From: Planctomycetota bacterium
GTDB lineage: Bacteria > Planctomycetota > Phycisphaerae > Phycisphaerales > SM1A02
Reading direction: 5' to 3'
Length of the DNA stretch: 39,914 nt
Assembly: GCA_014381305.1 (NCBI GenBank)
Contig: JACNLW010000063.1
Coordinates: forward strand, 1 to 39,914
Shown here one piece after another: positions 20,069 to 28,772 of this stretch. Position 1 is the stretch's first letter, and every line of letters starts with the position of its first letter. The notes under the pieces were generated by a model, which was not told the origin of the DNA, searched no databases, and saw only the letters and a program-made list of their open reading frames with translations. The translations under genes were made by a program, and so were the position numbers.

Positions 20069-20867
20069 GTCTCGTATCATACCCGCCACGTTGCTTGCGG
20101 TCTGTTTTTTGAGCGCGTGCTCAGATGATACGCAGTCAAACTCACCCACGATCTCTGCTGAGGCAAGACGAACCGCACTCGAGAGTGCAATGCAACACCT
20201 CGATGCTGGCAGAACAGTCGAAGCGCTGGCGATCACATCAAAGTTACTGTTGCGAGATCCGAACTCGATTAACACCCTAGAGAAACACGCCGTTGTGTTG
20301 CTTGGCGAAGCACAACGCCTTGAACGCCTTGGCAACAGCGACGCTGCAAATACTCGTAGAGAAGAAGCGCTCGAATCTTACATCGCTGCATGTACACACC
20401 CAGAAGTCCTCGGTGAAACGCAATTCTCCACTGCACAACTTGCGCACATGCTTGGAGAAATTGACGTTGCAATTTCTTTATACAAACAATCGCATAAGAA
20501 ATTACCGAACGATTTTCGAAGTGCTCTCTGGCTTGCGCAAATTGATTTGCTAGCTCAAGATTGGGACTCTGCAAATCACTGGATCACTGAAAGTTTACAG
20601 AGAAATCCTAACGAACCATCGACGCTCATTTCGGCTGGACTCATTGAGGCCAATCTTGGAGATTGTGAAAAAGCGATGGCTTTTACAAATAGGGCAACAC
20701 ACATACAACCAAACAACGAATCTTTTCGCCTCATACAAGCGAGAGTGCTCAGAATGTGCGGCGACCCAGTTCGCGCGATAGAAATACTTTCTGCATTGAA
20801 CTCCACATCAGTAGTGAAAGATGAAATGGAACGCTGTATTCAAATGAGAGAAAATAATGAACATTAA
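20067..20867 (+). CDS. TPR-containing lipoprotein
   Basis: 266 residues from the ATG at 20067. A GTG eight codons upstream is in frame, but only the ATG starts a lipoprotein signal (MSRIIPATLLAVCFLSAC, lipobox LSAC). The rest is helical with TPR-like repeats: ALEAMQ-type helices, LLRDPNSINTLEKHAVVLLG, AQLAHMLGEIDVAISLYKQS, ALWLAQIDLLAQDWDSANHW, TLISAGLIEANLGDCEKAM. Probably a membrane-anchored protein-interaction scaffold. Its start codon overlaps that of valS head to head in a CATG (20066-20069), so its promoter must lie inside valS. No Shine-Dalgarno is visible. Confidence 0.8.
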
Positions 20868-21039
20868 CCTCCTATCCCTTGTGGTCATCGCATTTCTTCT
20901 GCTCGTTCTTGGCATTGTTGGAATTGGTGCAATTTACTTCGTTGCACATCGCTGTCAATGCAAATCCGATAACAAGAAGCCACAACCAACTGATCAATCT
21001 GTTGATCCGTGGGAAGAAGCAGGGCGCAGGCAGCAATAA
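20857..21039 (+). CDS. Small single-pass membrane protein with DPWEEAGRR tail
   Basis: 60 residues. The ATG overlaps the end of the TPR lipoprotein gene by 11 bp, so it is probably translationally coupled. Residues about 5-31 form one transmembrane segment (LLSLVVIAFLLLVLGIVGIG), followed by CQC and a hydrophilic tail ending SVDPWEEAGRRQQ. I recall similar DPW-x-EAGRR tails on small planctomycete membrane proteins, but know of no function. The 170 bp after it (21040-21209) hold no gene I can support. Confidence 0.7.
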   Translation: MNINLLSLVVIAFLLLVLGIVGIGAIYFVAHRCQCKSDNKKPQPTDQSVDPWEEAGRRQQ

Positions 21040-21209
21040 TTCACTTTCGAACCCCAATAAGTTCGCGTACGTAAGAGTTAAGCAGGCTTTATTTTTCCAA
21101 TCAATCCTTAATATTGATATGAATAAGTGGGTTTGCTCAAGGTTACACCTCAGAGTGCCGATGCCAAAGTCAGACCTCTCTTATTATTGTTACTAAGGAT
21201 AATTCAAAT

Positions 21210-23414
21210 ATGCGAAAAATTTACACTTTACTCATTCTCCTTTCATGCCTATCAAGCCCTCTCTCCCAGACATTTGCGGAAGACTCAACTGCTGTTTGGT
21301 CCGCGCGCGTTTGGAGTGCAGCGACTGAAGGAAAGTGGGATGTTGTTGAATCTTTGTTTGATTCAGTTCCAGAGGGTACAAGTGAAATGCTGAGTGTGTT
21401 TAGATCTGAACTTGATGCATTCAAGCAACACCGCGAAGAAGAACAAAAAGCGAATAAAACTGCCCGTGAAGAATCGCTCACTGAAATGCGAGATTTTGCA
21501 AAAGACGGCAAAGTGATGCAGGCTATGCAATCTGCCATTGAAGCGCAAACATTGAGTGATGATCTCAATTCAGTTTTATACGATGCTGACACGCAGCAAG
21601 TACTTAAAGAAGTTGAGAGTGCAGTTTCTAGAAACAAAGGAAACGAAAATATTCTAGTTGCACAAACACTCGCTTATTATCTTCGTACTTTTTATGAAGA
21701 CACTGCCAGAAGAGATCTGTACGAACTTTGGAAAAAACGACACGAAGAAATTGCAATTGATTCGATGCTCCTGCGCTATTACGCTCCGGAACATTATCAC
21801 GATTTGCGGACTGAACAATCAGTACTCCGTGGTGATGATCCACCCGATGCGTTGCAAGAGAAAACAAAAGATCTCTGGAAAGAGCGCGTTGATGGCATTA
21901 ATCAATTCATGGTCATTCAATCTCTGCGAAAAGCAGAATCTGAACACATGGATCAAGTTTCATGGAAAGAACTTCTAGGTGGAGGGCTTGATGCAGTACG
22001 CCGAATTGGTGGATTACCAGAATTAGCAGAAACATTTCCCCACCTTAGCGATACCGAGTTACGAACAACTTGGCAATCAATGATCGAAGAAGAATCACAG
22101 TCTGTTGGGCAATATTTGAAGCATGTTTCAGGGCACAAAACTCTCGTCCAATTGCTCAAGCGTATACTCGCTGCAAATGACGAGACATTAGAACTTCCAG
22201 AAAGTGTACTGCTTCGTGAATTCGGCGACGGTGCGATGAGTAAACTCGATAGATACAGTGCTATTGTTTGGCCTAATGAAAAACGCCAGTTTGATCAAGC
22301 AACAGAAGGTAATTTTGTAGGCGTTGGTATAGTCATTCGCGAGAGTCCAACTGGTGAAATTCTTGTTGTGAATCCAATCGATGGATCACCTGCGTATTAT
22401 GGCGGTGTAGTTCCTGAAGACATCATTTCTCACGTCAACGGATCGTCAACGAGCGGTTGGAGTGTGAGTGATGCGGTTGATAAAATTACAGGTACTCGTG
22501 GTACTGCAGTTACACTTACTATTAAGCGCGCTACCGAAGAAGAACCATTAGATTTGGTGCTAAAAAGAGATAGGATTATCTTACGCTCTGTAAGTGGTTG
22601 GAATAAAAAAGAAATTTCAGAAGATGGTGAGCCTATTTGGGATTGGTACATCGATCCACAAAATCACATCGGGTATATCAAACTCACTGGCTTTTCTAAA
22701 TCTTCTTACGCAGACATTCTTGCTGCTATTCGAGATATGCAAGAAGTTGCTGAGCCAAATGGACTCATCCTTGATCTGCGACATAACCCAGGCGGGTTGC
22801 TTCCAACTGCGCGGCAAATTTCAAACTTGTTTATCAAAGAAGGCAGCATCGTCAGTGGAGAAAATGCCAATGGTGACCAACTTTTTAATATGAAAGCATT
22901 TCCAAACCGTGCCTATCTTTCAGATTGGCCGCTTGTCGTGTTGATTAACCAAGGCTCAGCAAGCGCAAGCGAAATAGTTTCAGGCGCAGTGCAGGCACAT
23001 GGCGCCGGCATTATTGTTGGACAAAGAAGTTGGGGCAAAGGAAGCGTGCAAACTGTGCATAACATTGGTTCTGGAGATCTTGCACTTGTAAAACTTACAA
23101 CGCAGTTCTATCGTCTTCCTCCAACTGAAGAAGGTCCAGGACGTCTTGTTCACAAGCGCGAAGGCTCTCTAGACTGGGGTGTTGTTCCTGACATTGAAGT
23201 ACGGATGTCCACCGAACAAATCACTTCATCAAATGAACTTCGCCGAGATTCTCAATTGCTTACTCTTGGCGGCGACAATTCGCAGCTCCCAAACATTAAC
23301 GACCTACTCACTGAAGGTCTTGATCCGCAACTTGAAACAGCGCTGTTGTTGCTTAGAGCAAACGCATTAACCGAAACATACTCAGATTTTCAGCATGCAA
23401 GCCTAACTAAGTAA
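21210..23414 (+). CDS. Secreted S41 (C-terminal processing) protease with PDZ domain
   Basis: 734 residues, AAGGAT Shine-Dalgarno, signal peptide MRKIYTLLILLSCLSSPLSQ. Residues about 25-355 are a long alpha-helical N-terminal region with no family I can name. A PDZ domain follows (about 365-450: GVGIVIRESPTGEILVVNPI, GSPAYYGGVVPEDIISHVNG). Then the S41 protease domain: YIKLTGFSKSSY, LILDLRHNPGGLL, the catalytic Ser region INQGSASASEIVSGA (about 579-593) and catalytic Lys in SWGKGSVQ (Lys610). CtpA/Tsp enzymes use a Ser-Lys dyad to trim C-termini of exported proteins. The long N-terminal region makes it larger than usual CtpA (about 400-680). Periplasmic role inferred. Confidence 0.92.
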   Translation: MRKIYTLLILLSCLSSPLSQTFAEDSTAVWSARVWSAATEGKWDVVESLFDSVPEGTSEMLSVFRSELDAFKQHREEEQKANKTAREESLTEMRDFAKDGKVMQAMQSAIEAQTLSDDLNSVLYDADTQQVLKEVESAVSRNKGNENILVAQTLAYYLRTFYEDTARRDLYELWKKRHEEIAIDSMLLRYYAPEHYHDLRTEQSVLRGDDPPDALQEKTKDLWKERVDGINQFMVIQSLRKAESEHMDQVSWKELLGGGLDAVRRIGGLPELAETFPHLSDTELRTTWQSMIEEESQSVGQYLKHVSGHKTLVQLLKRILAANDETLELPESVLLREFGDGAMSKLDRYSAIVWPNEKRQFDQATEGNFVGVGIVIRESPTGEILVVNPIDGSPAYYGGVVPEDIISHVNGSSTSGWSVSDAVDKITGTRGTAVTLTIKRATEEEPLDLVLKRDRIILRSVSGWNKKEISEDGEPIWDWYIDPQNHIGYIKLTGFSKSSYADILAAIRDMQEVAEPNGLILDLRHNPGGLLPTARQISNLFIKEGSIVSGENANGDQLFNMKAFPNRAYLSDWPLVVLINQGSASASEIVSGAVQAHGAGIIVGQRSWGKGSVQTVHNIGSGDLALVKLTTQFYRLPPTEEGPGRLVHKREGSLDWGVVPDIEVRMSTEQITSSNELRRDSQLLTLGGDNSQLPNINDLLTEGLDPQLETALLLLRANALTETYSDFQHASLTK

Positions 23415-23439
23415 TGGCAGTTCCCGCTATCATGGCGGG

Positions 23440-24726
23440 ATGCTTATTACAACAATTGCTTTATCCTTAGCGTTTCTAGCGCCTTCTGAACATCATCGTT
23501 TTGGTTTAACAGAAGCGATGCCTCGCCTAGAAGGCACCATTCGAGTTGGTTCGTACAACATGTTGAATTATTTTGACCAAACAGATGATCCAACTTTGCA
23601 AGGAAAGTACGACGATTTTGGTGACAACCCTGGTCCAACTTCCGATGCAAGGTGTAAGGAACTTGCGAAAGTTATTGTTGAACTCGATGCTGACATTCTT
23701 GCACTTCAAGAAGTAGAAAGCAAGGAAGCGCTTGAATGGTTCAATGAAAATTACTTGCAAGACATGGGGTATGACTATGTTGTTTCAGAGGAAGTTGGGT
23801 ATTACCGAGGGATCGAGCAAAGTTTACTCAGTCGTTTTCCCATAAGTGATGTAAAAACATGGAAAAATGTCGACCTCACAAAAGTCGAACGCAAGGGCGG
23901 CGGGTGGACTGAAGTTCCACCCGGCGAAGATGAAATTACATTCCAACGGAGTCCACTCTTTGTCACTGTGCAAACGCCTGATGGATATGCGTTGTCAATT
24001 TTTGTCGTGCATCACAAAGCAGGTAGAAATGCATGGCACCGCGAACTTGAAGCAGTGCAAATTTTACGTTACATCGAGGAGATGTCCTCTAAAAATTCAA
24101 CGCAAAACATTGCTGTGATAGGCGACTTTAATGCTGTGCCATGGGATCGATCGGTGCGATGGTATTTTAGAAATGGAATGACAGATGCATTGTCTCATCG
24201 TTCTTCTAAATTGAAATGGGATGACACATCACCACTTCGAATCACTCACACATCTGGGCGCATGCTTGATTACATTTTGTTGAATCCCTCTGCTCTCGAT
24301 GAATATGTTGTAGACAGTGGTTTTGTTCTTGGTTCATCTGCAGAAGAATATAACTGGCGAGAAGATCCGTTCCCTGCTGGGTATGCTTCTGATCACTGTG
24401 CCATTGCTATAGATTTGGTTCCTCGAGAAGGGCAGGGAAACACTGTTTCTGCTCCACCCTGGCCAAACGCGTTGACTAAAACCGCCCTTGCTGCTTCGCC
24501 ACCTGCAGCAACTGTAACTGCGACTTCCACCAAACCTTCAAACCAGACAAAAACTGCTGCTGCTAGCGATGCACCTTTCGTTGCTTCAAAACGAAGCAAA
24601 GTATTTCACACTGGCGTGTGTGGGCGAAAACGTGTTGGAGAAAAAAACCAAGTTGGGTATGCCTCCTTCAGTGATGCCAAGAACGCCGGCAAGCGACCTG
24701 CGAAGTGCTGTAATCCAACCGAATAA
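23440..24726 (+). CDS. Endonuclease/exonuclease/phosphatase (EEP) family protein with C-terminal Ada-like Cys domain
   Basis: 428 residues. A signal peptide (MLITTIALSLAFLAPS) suggests export. EEP core: VGSYNMLNYFD (Asn), ILALQEVESKE (metal-binding Glu), FVVHHKAGRNAW (His), VIGDFNAVPWD (Asp/Asn), and YASDHCAIAIDL (terminal Asp-His). The fold cleaves phosphoester bonds in nucleic acids, sugars or lipids. An Ala/Thr/Pro linker (about 345-380) leads to a C-terminal domain VFHTGVCGRKR ... SFSDAKNAGKRPAKCCNP, which resembles the Ada-type metal-binding domain attached to many secreted nucleases. That favours a secreted nuclease. TATCAT sits 6 nt before the ATG and no Shine-Dalgarno is seen. The stop codon overlaps the first terminator palindrome. 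Confidence 0.88.
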   Translation: MLITTIALSLAFLAPSEHHRFGLTEAMPRLEGTIRVGSYNMLNYFDQTDDPTLQGKYDDFGDNPGPTSDARCKELAKVIVELDADILALQEVESKEALEWFNENYLQDMGYDYVVSEEVGYYRGIEQSLLSRFPISDVKTWKNVDLTKVERKGGGWTEVPPGEDEITFQRSPLFVTVQTPDGYALSIFVVHHKAGRNAWHRELEAVQILRYIEEMSSKNSTQNIAVIGDFNAVPWDRSVRWYFRNGMTDALSHRSSKLKWDDTSPLRITHTSGRMLDYILLNPSALDEYVVDSGFVLGSSAEEYNWREDPFPAGYASDHCAIAIDLVPREGQGNTVSAPPWPNALTKTALAASPPAATVTATSTKPSNQTKTAAASDAPFVASKRSKVFHTGVCGRKRVGEKNQVGYASFSDAKNAGKRPAKCCNPTE

Positions 24727-24755
24727 ACTCACCCCCGGTGAGTTTTCTTTTTTTG
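24725..24755 (+). terminator. Palindrome with T-tract serving as terminator of the EEP gene
   Basis: Arms AAACTCACC (24725-24733) and GGTGAGTTT (24737-24745) are followed by TCTTTTTTT, the layout of a rho-independent terminator. The hairpin begins within the TAA stop codon. It is also a member of the palindromic repeat family. Confidence 0.7.
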
Positions 24756-24771
24756 CTAAAGAGTGAATCAT

Positions 24772-24866
24772 AAACTCACCCCCGGTGAGTTTATTTGCAA
24801 GAACTGACCCAAGGGTCAAAAAAATTGAGATATGGTAGAAACCCGAAGGAGTTGACCCGTGGGTGA
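24772..24866 (+). repeat. Palindromic repeat element, copy B with conserved core
   Basis: Palindrome arms at 24772-24780 and 24784-24792 (loop CCC), then a core that aligns with copy A read on the minus strand: GCAA...AACT, GATATGGTAGAAA, GAAGGAGTTGACCCG. It contains a second small palindrome TGACCC-AA-GGGTCA (24805-24818) and a near-palindrome TGACCC-GT-GGGTGA (24853-24866). It lies between the convergent EEP and trpB genes. The remaining 24867-24921 shows no gene. Confidence 0.8.
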
Positions 24867-24921
24867 AATAATCGTAGATAACGCAAAGCGAGGTGATCCG
24901 TAGCAAATGGACACGATTAAT

Positions 24922-26109
24922 TCACCCGCGGTCTAACAATCGTTGTACTTCTTCGACATCTTTGTCACCACGCCCAGAGAGATTGATCAGGAGATGTTCC
25001 TCTGCTGACATATCGCTCGCAATTTTCAACGCACCTGCCACAGCGTGCGAAGATTCAAGCGCGGGGATGATCCCCTCGGTTTCTGAAAGTGTTTGGAATG
25101 CCTGCAATGCCTGCGCATCATCAACAATCATGTATTGCGCGCGATTCTCATCTTTCCAGAACGAATGTTCAGGGCCAACGCCGGGATAATCTAATCCTGC
25201 AGAACAAGAGTGAACGTCTCTGGTTTGACCGACTTCATCTTGCAACACGTAACTCATCGAACCATGCAAAACGCCCGGCGAACCCAAACAAAGCGGGGCA
25301 GCGTGTTCACCAATTGCCAAACCAGTACCTCCAGCTTCTACCCCTACGAGCCGTACATTTTCGTCGTCAATAAACGGTGCAAAAATTCCAGCAGCATTCG
25401 ATCCACCACCAACGCATGCAACGATGCAGTTGGGTAGTTTTCCAATCAGTGAAAGGCATTGCATTTTTGCTTCCTTCCCAATGACCGATTGAAGATCGCG
25501 AACGATCAACGGAAATGGGTGGGGTCCAACAACCGAACCCAAAATATAATGTGTTTCTTCAACCGAACCCATCCAATCTCGCATCGCTTCGTTGGTGGCA
25601 TCTTTCAACGTTTTTGATCCTGAATCAACAACGTTTACTTTAGCGCCAAGTAACTCCATTCGAAAAACGTTGAGTTTTTGCCTCCGTACATCTTCTGCGC
25701 CCATATAAACTTCGCAATCCAAGCCCAATTTCGCGCATGCCGTAGCCGTCGCAACACCATGTTGTCCAGCACCAGTTTCTGCGATGATTCGATTCTTCCC
25801 CATGCGTTTTGCTAATAATGCCTGCCCAATTGTGTTGTTAATTTTATGTGCGCCAGTATGTGCAAGATCCTCTCGCTTGAGCCAGATTGTTGCACCACCT
25901 GCAAGTTCAGTGAGACGAGGCGCAAGTGTGAGTGGCGTAGGTCTTGCGACGTAATGTTCAAGGAGATGTTCAAGTTCTGCTGTAAAAGAAGGATCACTTG
26001 AAACTGCTGCCCACGCCGCTTCAAGTTGATCAAGTGCCCCGATCAATGTTTCTGGAACATACCGTCCGCCAAATTTTCCGTATCTGCCTTGCAATGCTTG
26101 CGTGCTCAT
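24922..26109 (-). CDS. trpB: Tryptophan synthase beta chain
   Basis: 395 residues, normal TrpB length. It joins indole and L-serine to make tryptophan using pyridoxal phosphate. Seen: N-terminal [20 protein letters not shown]-Lys motif [28 protein letters not shown], the phosphate-binding [29 protein letters not shown], and the C-terminal [10 protein letters not shown]. No trpA or other trp gene is in the window, so the pathway is split. Its ATG overlaps the stop of the alpha/beta hydrolase gene (ATGA), so the two form an operon. The 3' end faces the repeat element copy B. Confidence 0.97.
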   Translation of the reverse strand: MSTQALQGRYGKFGGRYVPETLIGALDQLEAAWAAVSSDPSFTAELEHLLEHYVARPTPLTLAPRLTELAGGATIWLKREDLAHTGAHKINNTIGQALLAKRMGKNRIIAETGAGQHGVATATACAKLGLDCEVYMGAEDVRRQKLNVFRMELLGAKVNVVDSGSKTLKDATNEAMRDWMGSVEETHYILGSVVGPHPFPLIVRDLQSVIGKEAKMQCLSLIGKLPNCIVACVGGGSNAAGIFAPFIDDENVRLVGVEAGGTGLAIGEHAAPLCLGSPGVLHGSMSYVLQDEVGQTRDVHSCSAGLDYPGVGPEHSFWKDENRAQYMIVDDAQALQAFQTLSETEGIIPALESSHAVAGALKIASDMSAEEHLLINLSGRGDKDVEEVQRLLDRG

Positions 26110-26903
26110 GTTGTTTTCTCCATTGATACTTCTAATGCTTTGGCGAGAAATGAAACTTGAACTTCTTTGACAAAAGCAGATTCTCTACCAAATCCTAGAT
26201 GTTCTTTCGGCGCTCCGGTGTGATCAAAAGTAACAAATTCTATCTTCTTGGGATCTTTGTATTGTTGTTTTAGCCTTGCGATGAACTCCTCTTGCGCTGC
26301 ATAAGGGATCCATGCATCATGACGGGAGTGGAAAGAGATAACTGGAATTTCTTCCCAGTGCTCAAGATGGTCAGCAGGATTGCAAGCGGCGAATTGAGAA
26401 TCTGAGAGATGACTAAACATTTTGTGATGTCTAGATAAACGCCATTGTCCCATCGTTGCTTCAAGAACTGCAGCTTTAAAAGGATGTGGATGAAGAAGAC
26501 GAACAATCGATGCAATGCCACCAGCGGACATCCCCCCAATTGCACAACGTTCCAATTCAAAACCATCAATTTCAGAAAGCGATTCTAAAACACCGTCCAC
26601 TTCTTCTGACATTTGTTTGACAACTTCAAAAGCTGCTTCTGGCTCTTGTAGTGCTGAGTCAAATCGCTCTCCGTGACCGGGCAAATCAACGGCGCAGATA
26701 TTAATTCCTCGACGTACGTATCGAAGGTACCGACCGGCATCAAGTTCTTTATCTGCTGTGCGTCCATGAATCCACAAAAGAAAAGGTCTTGGGTTGTCGT
26801 TGGGTTTGATGACCATTGCTGGGACTTTTCCAAGCCGCTCTACACTTGCCATTGCCCTGAGTCTGCTTGGAAGTTGTTCAAATCGTGTGCTCACAAAACC
26901 CAT
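26106..26903 (-). CDS. Alpha/beta hydrolase
   Basis: 265 residues from the ATG at 26903, chosen because GGAG lies 9 nt upstream and it begins [15 protein letters not shown]. An in-frame ATG at 26942 would share a CATG with the rsmD start. Alpha/beta-hydrolase features: oxyanion segment [24 protein letters not shown], nucleophile elbow [13 protein letters not shown] (G-x-S-x-G), acid [12 protein letters not shown] and catalytic His in KEHLGFGRE. Probably a cytoplasmic esterase or dienelactone-hydrolase-like enzyme; the substrate is unknown. It lies upstream of trpB with a 4-bp overlap, but I see no functional link. Confidence 0.85.
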   Translation of the reverse strand: MGFVSTRFEQLPSRLRAMASVERLGKVPAMVIKPNDNPRPFLLWIHGRTADKELDAGRYLRYVRRGINICAVDLPGHGERFDSALQEPEAAFEVVKQMSEEVDGVLESLSEIDGFELERCAIGGMSAGGIASIVRLLHPHPFKAAVLEATMGQWRLSRHHKMFSHLSDSQFAACNPADHLEHWEEIPVISFHSRHDAWIPYAAQEEFIARLKQQYKDPKKIEFVTFDHTGAPKEHLGFGRESAFVKEVQVSFLAKALEVSMEKTT

Positions 26904-26940
26904 TCTACTTGGCTCCGAGACAATGCGGTATCCTGCGTAC

Positions 26941-27522
26941 ATGTTAAAAGTCATTGGTGGACAATTTAAATCTAGGCGACTCAAAACGCCTCGAGATAGT
27001 GACACGACACGCCCTTGGACGGGCAGGGCACGTGAAACTGTCTTCAATCAACTCCGCGGTCACATCCCTGATGGAAACATCTTGGATCTCTTTGCAGGAG
27101 TCGGCACAATGGGTCTTGAGGCTGCGAGTAGGGGAGCCAAGCACGTAGTGATGGTTGAGCGAGATCGAAAAATTTTTGAATTGCTCGAAGAGAATATTGC
27201 AGCCCTAGATTGTACCGATCAGGTTTCCGCAGTCTCAGCAGATGCCCTTGGGACTGTCCCGCTCTTGCGCGCGCCCAAGCCAATCGACGTTGCTTTTATC
27301 GATCCGCCATACATCATGATGTCAGACGAAAATCTGTTTCAACGTGTTCTTCACCAAGTCGAGCAAGTTGGTCAACACATCGCTAATGATGGGCTCATAG
27401 TGCTGCGATCACCGATGAACCCACAAAGAACCGACCACACGATTGACGCACTTGCAGGGCCTGAAGTACATAAACTTGGCGCAAGTATGTGGATCCTTTT
27501 TTACGGAAAGAAAAACGCTTGA
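26941..27522 (+). CDS. rsmD: 16S rRNA (guanine966-N2)-methyltransferase RsmD
   Basis: 193 residues, normal size. Start MLKVIGGQFKSRRLKTP is the typical RsmD N-terminus (M-x-x-I-G/GG-x-x-(K/R)-(G/S)-(R/K)). SAM-binding LDLFAGVGTMGLEAASRGA and catalytic DPPY (FIDPPYIMM) are present, together with the RPT-like PWTGRARETVFNQL. It methylates G966 of 16S rRNA. No Shine-Dalgarno; TATCCT (26929-26934) is 6 nt before the ATG. It overlaps the next gene cca. Confidence 0.94.
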   Translation: MLKVIGGQFKSRRLKTPRDSDTTRPWTGRARETVFNQLRGHIPDGNILDLFAGVGTMGLEAASRGAKHVVMVERDRKIFELLEENIAALDCTDQVSAVSADALGTVPLLRAPKPIDVAFIDPPYIMMSDENLFQRVLHQVEQVGQHIANDGLIVLRSPMNPQRTDHTIDALAGPEVHKLGASMWILFYGKKNA

Positions 27523-28754
27523 CTTCTTCTTGTCCAATCGAAGCTCGAAAAGGTGCACTTGAAGTTCTCCTTGCACTGTGTGATGCTGGACACACAACTT
27601 ATTTTGCTGGAGGCTGCGTTCGAGACAGGCTTCTTTCAGCTGCGCCAACCGAGTACGACATCGCAACTGCGGCAAAACCTGAAGAAATCCGCAAGATTTT
27701 TCCAAAAGCAAAAAGTGTTGGCGAAGCGTTTGGTGTCATGCTCGTACGACAAAATAACATCATCTACGACGTTGCAACGTTTCGCACTGACGGCGAATAT
27801 AAAGACCATCGCCACCCAACGAATGTGACATTCACTGATGCAGAGCATGATGCGCAGCGACGTGACTTCACCATCAATGGTTTGTTTGAAGACCCTGTCG
27901 ACGAGAAAGTCATTGATTTTGTGGGTGGCCAAGATGATCTTGATGCACGAATTATCAGAGCGATAGGCGACCCTCACCAAAGATTTGCCGACGATCACCT
28001 TCGAATGTTGCGAGCTGTTCGGTTCGCAGCAAACTTTTCTTTTTCAATTGAAGCTGAAACAGCAGATGCTATTCGGAAACATGCGCCTCACCTTTCGGGC
28101 GTTTCCAAGGAACGAATTGGTGGAGAACTTCGGCGGATGTTCACGCATCAAAACCGTGGCGTTGCAGCATGGGAGTTGCAATATTTAGGACTCGACGTTC
28201 AAATTCTTGGCGAAAAATCTATTCTCACAGCGCCAACACGAGTCGGGCGGCTTCCTGCGACAGCGGATTTTCCAACAGCACTTGCAGCATGGATCATTGA
28301 TAGACATACTTCTGAGGCAGATCTTCAAACAATTGCAAGGCAATGGCGAGATCATCTTCTTCTTTCCAATCGTGAATATACAGCATTACAAGAAATCCTC
28401 ACCCTGCACACGACTCTCTCTGCTTGGGAAACACTTGGAATTGCGAAAAAGAAACGCCTCGCGAGTGCTGATCGTTTCCCAAGCACTCTCGCTATCCTTC
28501 AAGCAGAGGACAGACCGATGTTTGTATTCGTCAAGCAAGCAATCGCCAAACTTCTCAAAACTGGGCTTGCACCAAATCCGCTCGTAACTGGGGATGATCT
28601 CATTGCGATCGGTATCCCCTCGACGCCTGCTATCGGAACAATATTAGAAGGTGTCTACGATGCACAACTTGAGGGTGGAATTTCAACAAAAGAAGAAGCA
28701 CTTGCACTCTCAAGGCTAATTGCGAGCGATATCCTCGGTGACAAAGGCCCTTAG
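27519..28754 (+). CDS. cca: CCA tRNA nucleotidyltransferase (class II poly(A) polymerase family)
   Basis: 411 residues from the TTG at 27519, which overlaps the rsmD stop as TTGA and follows GGAAAG by 7 nt. A GTG at 27489 is an alternative. It adds or repairs the 3' CCA of tRNAs, needed here because the tRNA-Gly in the window does not encode CCA. Motifs: YFAGGCVRDRLL, PTEYDIATAAKPEEI (the family DxD appears as ExD, Glu45-x-Asp47), RRDFTINGLF, FVGGQDDLDARIIRAIGDP, DDHLRMLRAVRFAA and ERIGGELRRMF. The C-terminal part is a loosely conserved helical body. It could instead act as poly(A) polymerase. Confidence 0.92.
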   Translation: MTSSCPIEARKGALEVLLALCDAGHTTYFAGGCVRDRLLSAAPTEYDIATAAKPEEIRKIFPKAKSVGEAFGVMLVRQNNIIYDVATFRTDGEYKDHRHPTNVTFTDAEHDAQRRDFTINGLFEDPVDEKVIDFVGGQDDLDARIIRAIGDPHQRFADDHLRMLRAVRFAANFSFSIEAETADAIRKHAPHLSGVSKERIGGELRRMFTHQNRGVAAWELQYLGLDVQILGEKSILTAPTRVGRLPATADFPTALAAWIIDRHTSEADLQTIARQWRDHLLLSNREYTALQEILTLHTTLSAWETLGIAKKKRLASADRFPSTLAILQAEDRPMFVFVKQAIAKLLKTGLAPNPLVTGDDLIAIGIPSTPAIGTILEGVYDAQLEGGISTKEEALALSRLIASDILGDKGP

Positions 28755-28772
28755 CCTGCTACACTGCACGGA
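28738..28772 (+). promoter_or_regulatory. Promoter giving a leaderless mRNA for the 28772 gene
   Basis: GTGACA (28738-28743), 16-bp spacer, extended -10 TGCTACACT (hexamer 28760-28765), then 6 nt to the ATG at 28772. No Shine-Dalgarno is present. The expected start of transcription coincides with the A of the ATG. Confidence 0.5.

Noticed and set aside
20069-20335. 89-residue N-terminal extension of ValS
   Set aside because: It is antisense to the TPR lipoprotein gene, has unusual composition, and ValS homology begins just after the 20068 start.
24859-24903. 14-codon GTG ORF after AAGGAG in copy B (MGEIIVDNAKRGDP)
   Set aside because: Spacing to the purine-rich stretch is good, but the frame is absent from copy A and too short to judge without comparative data.
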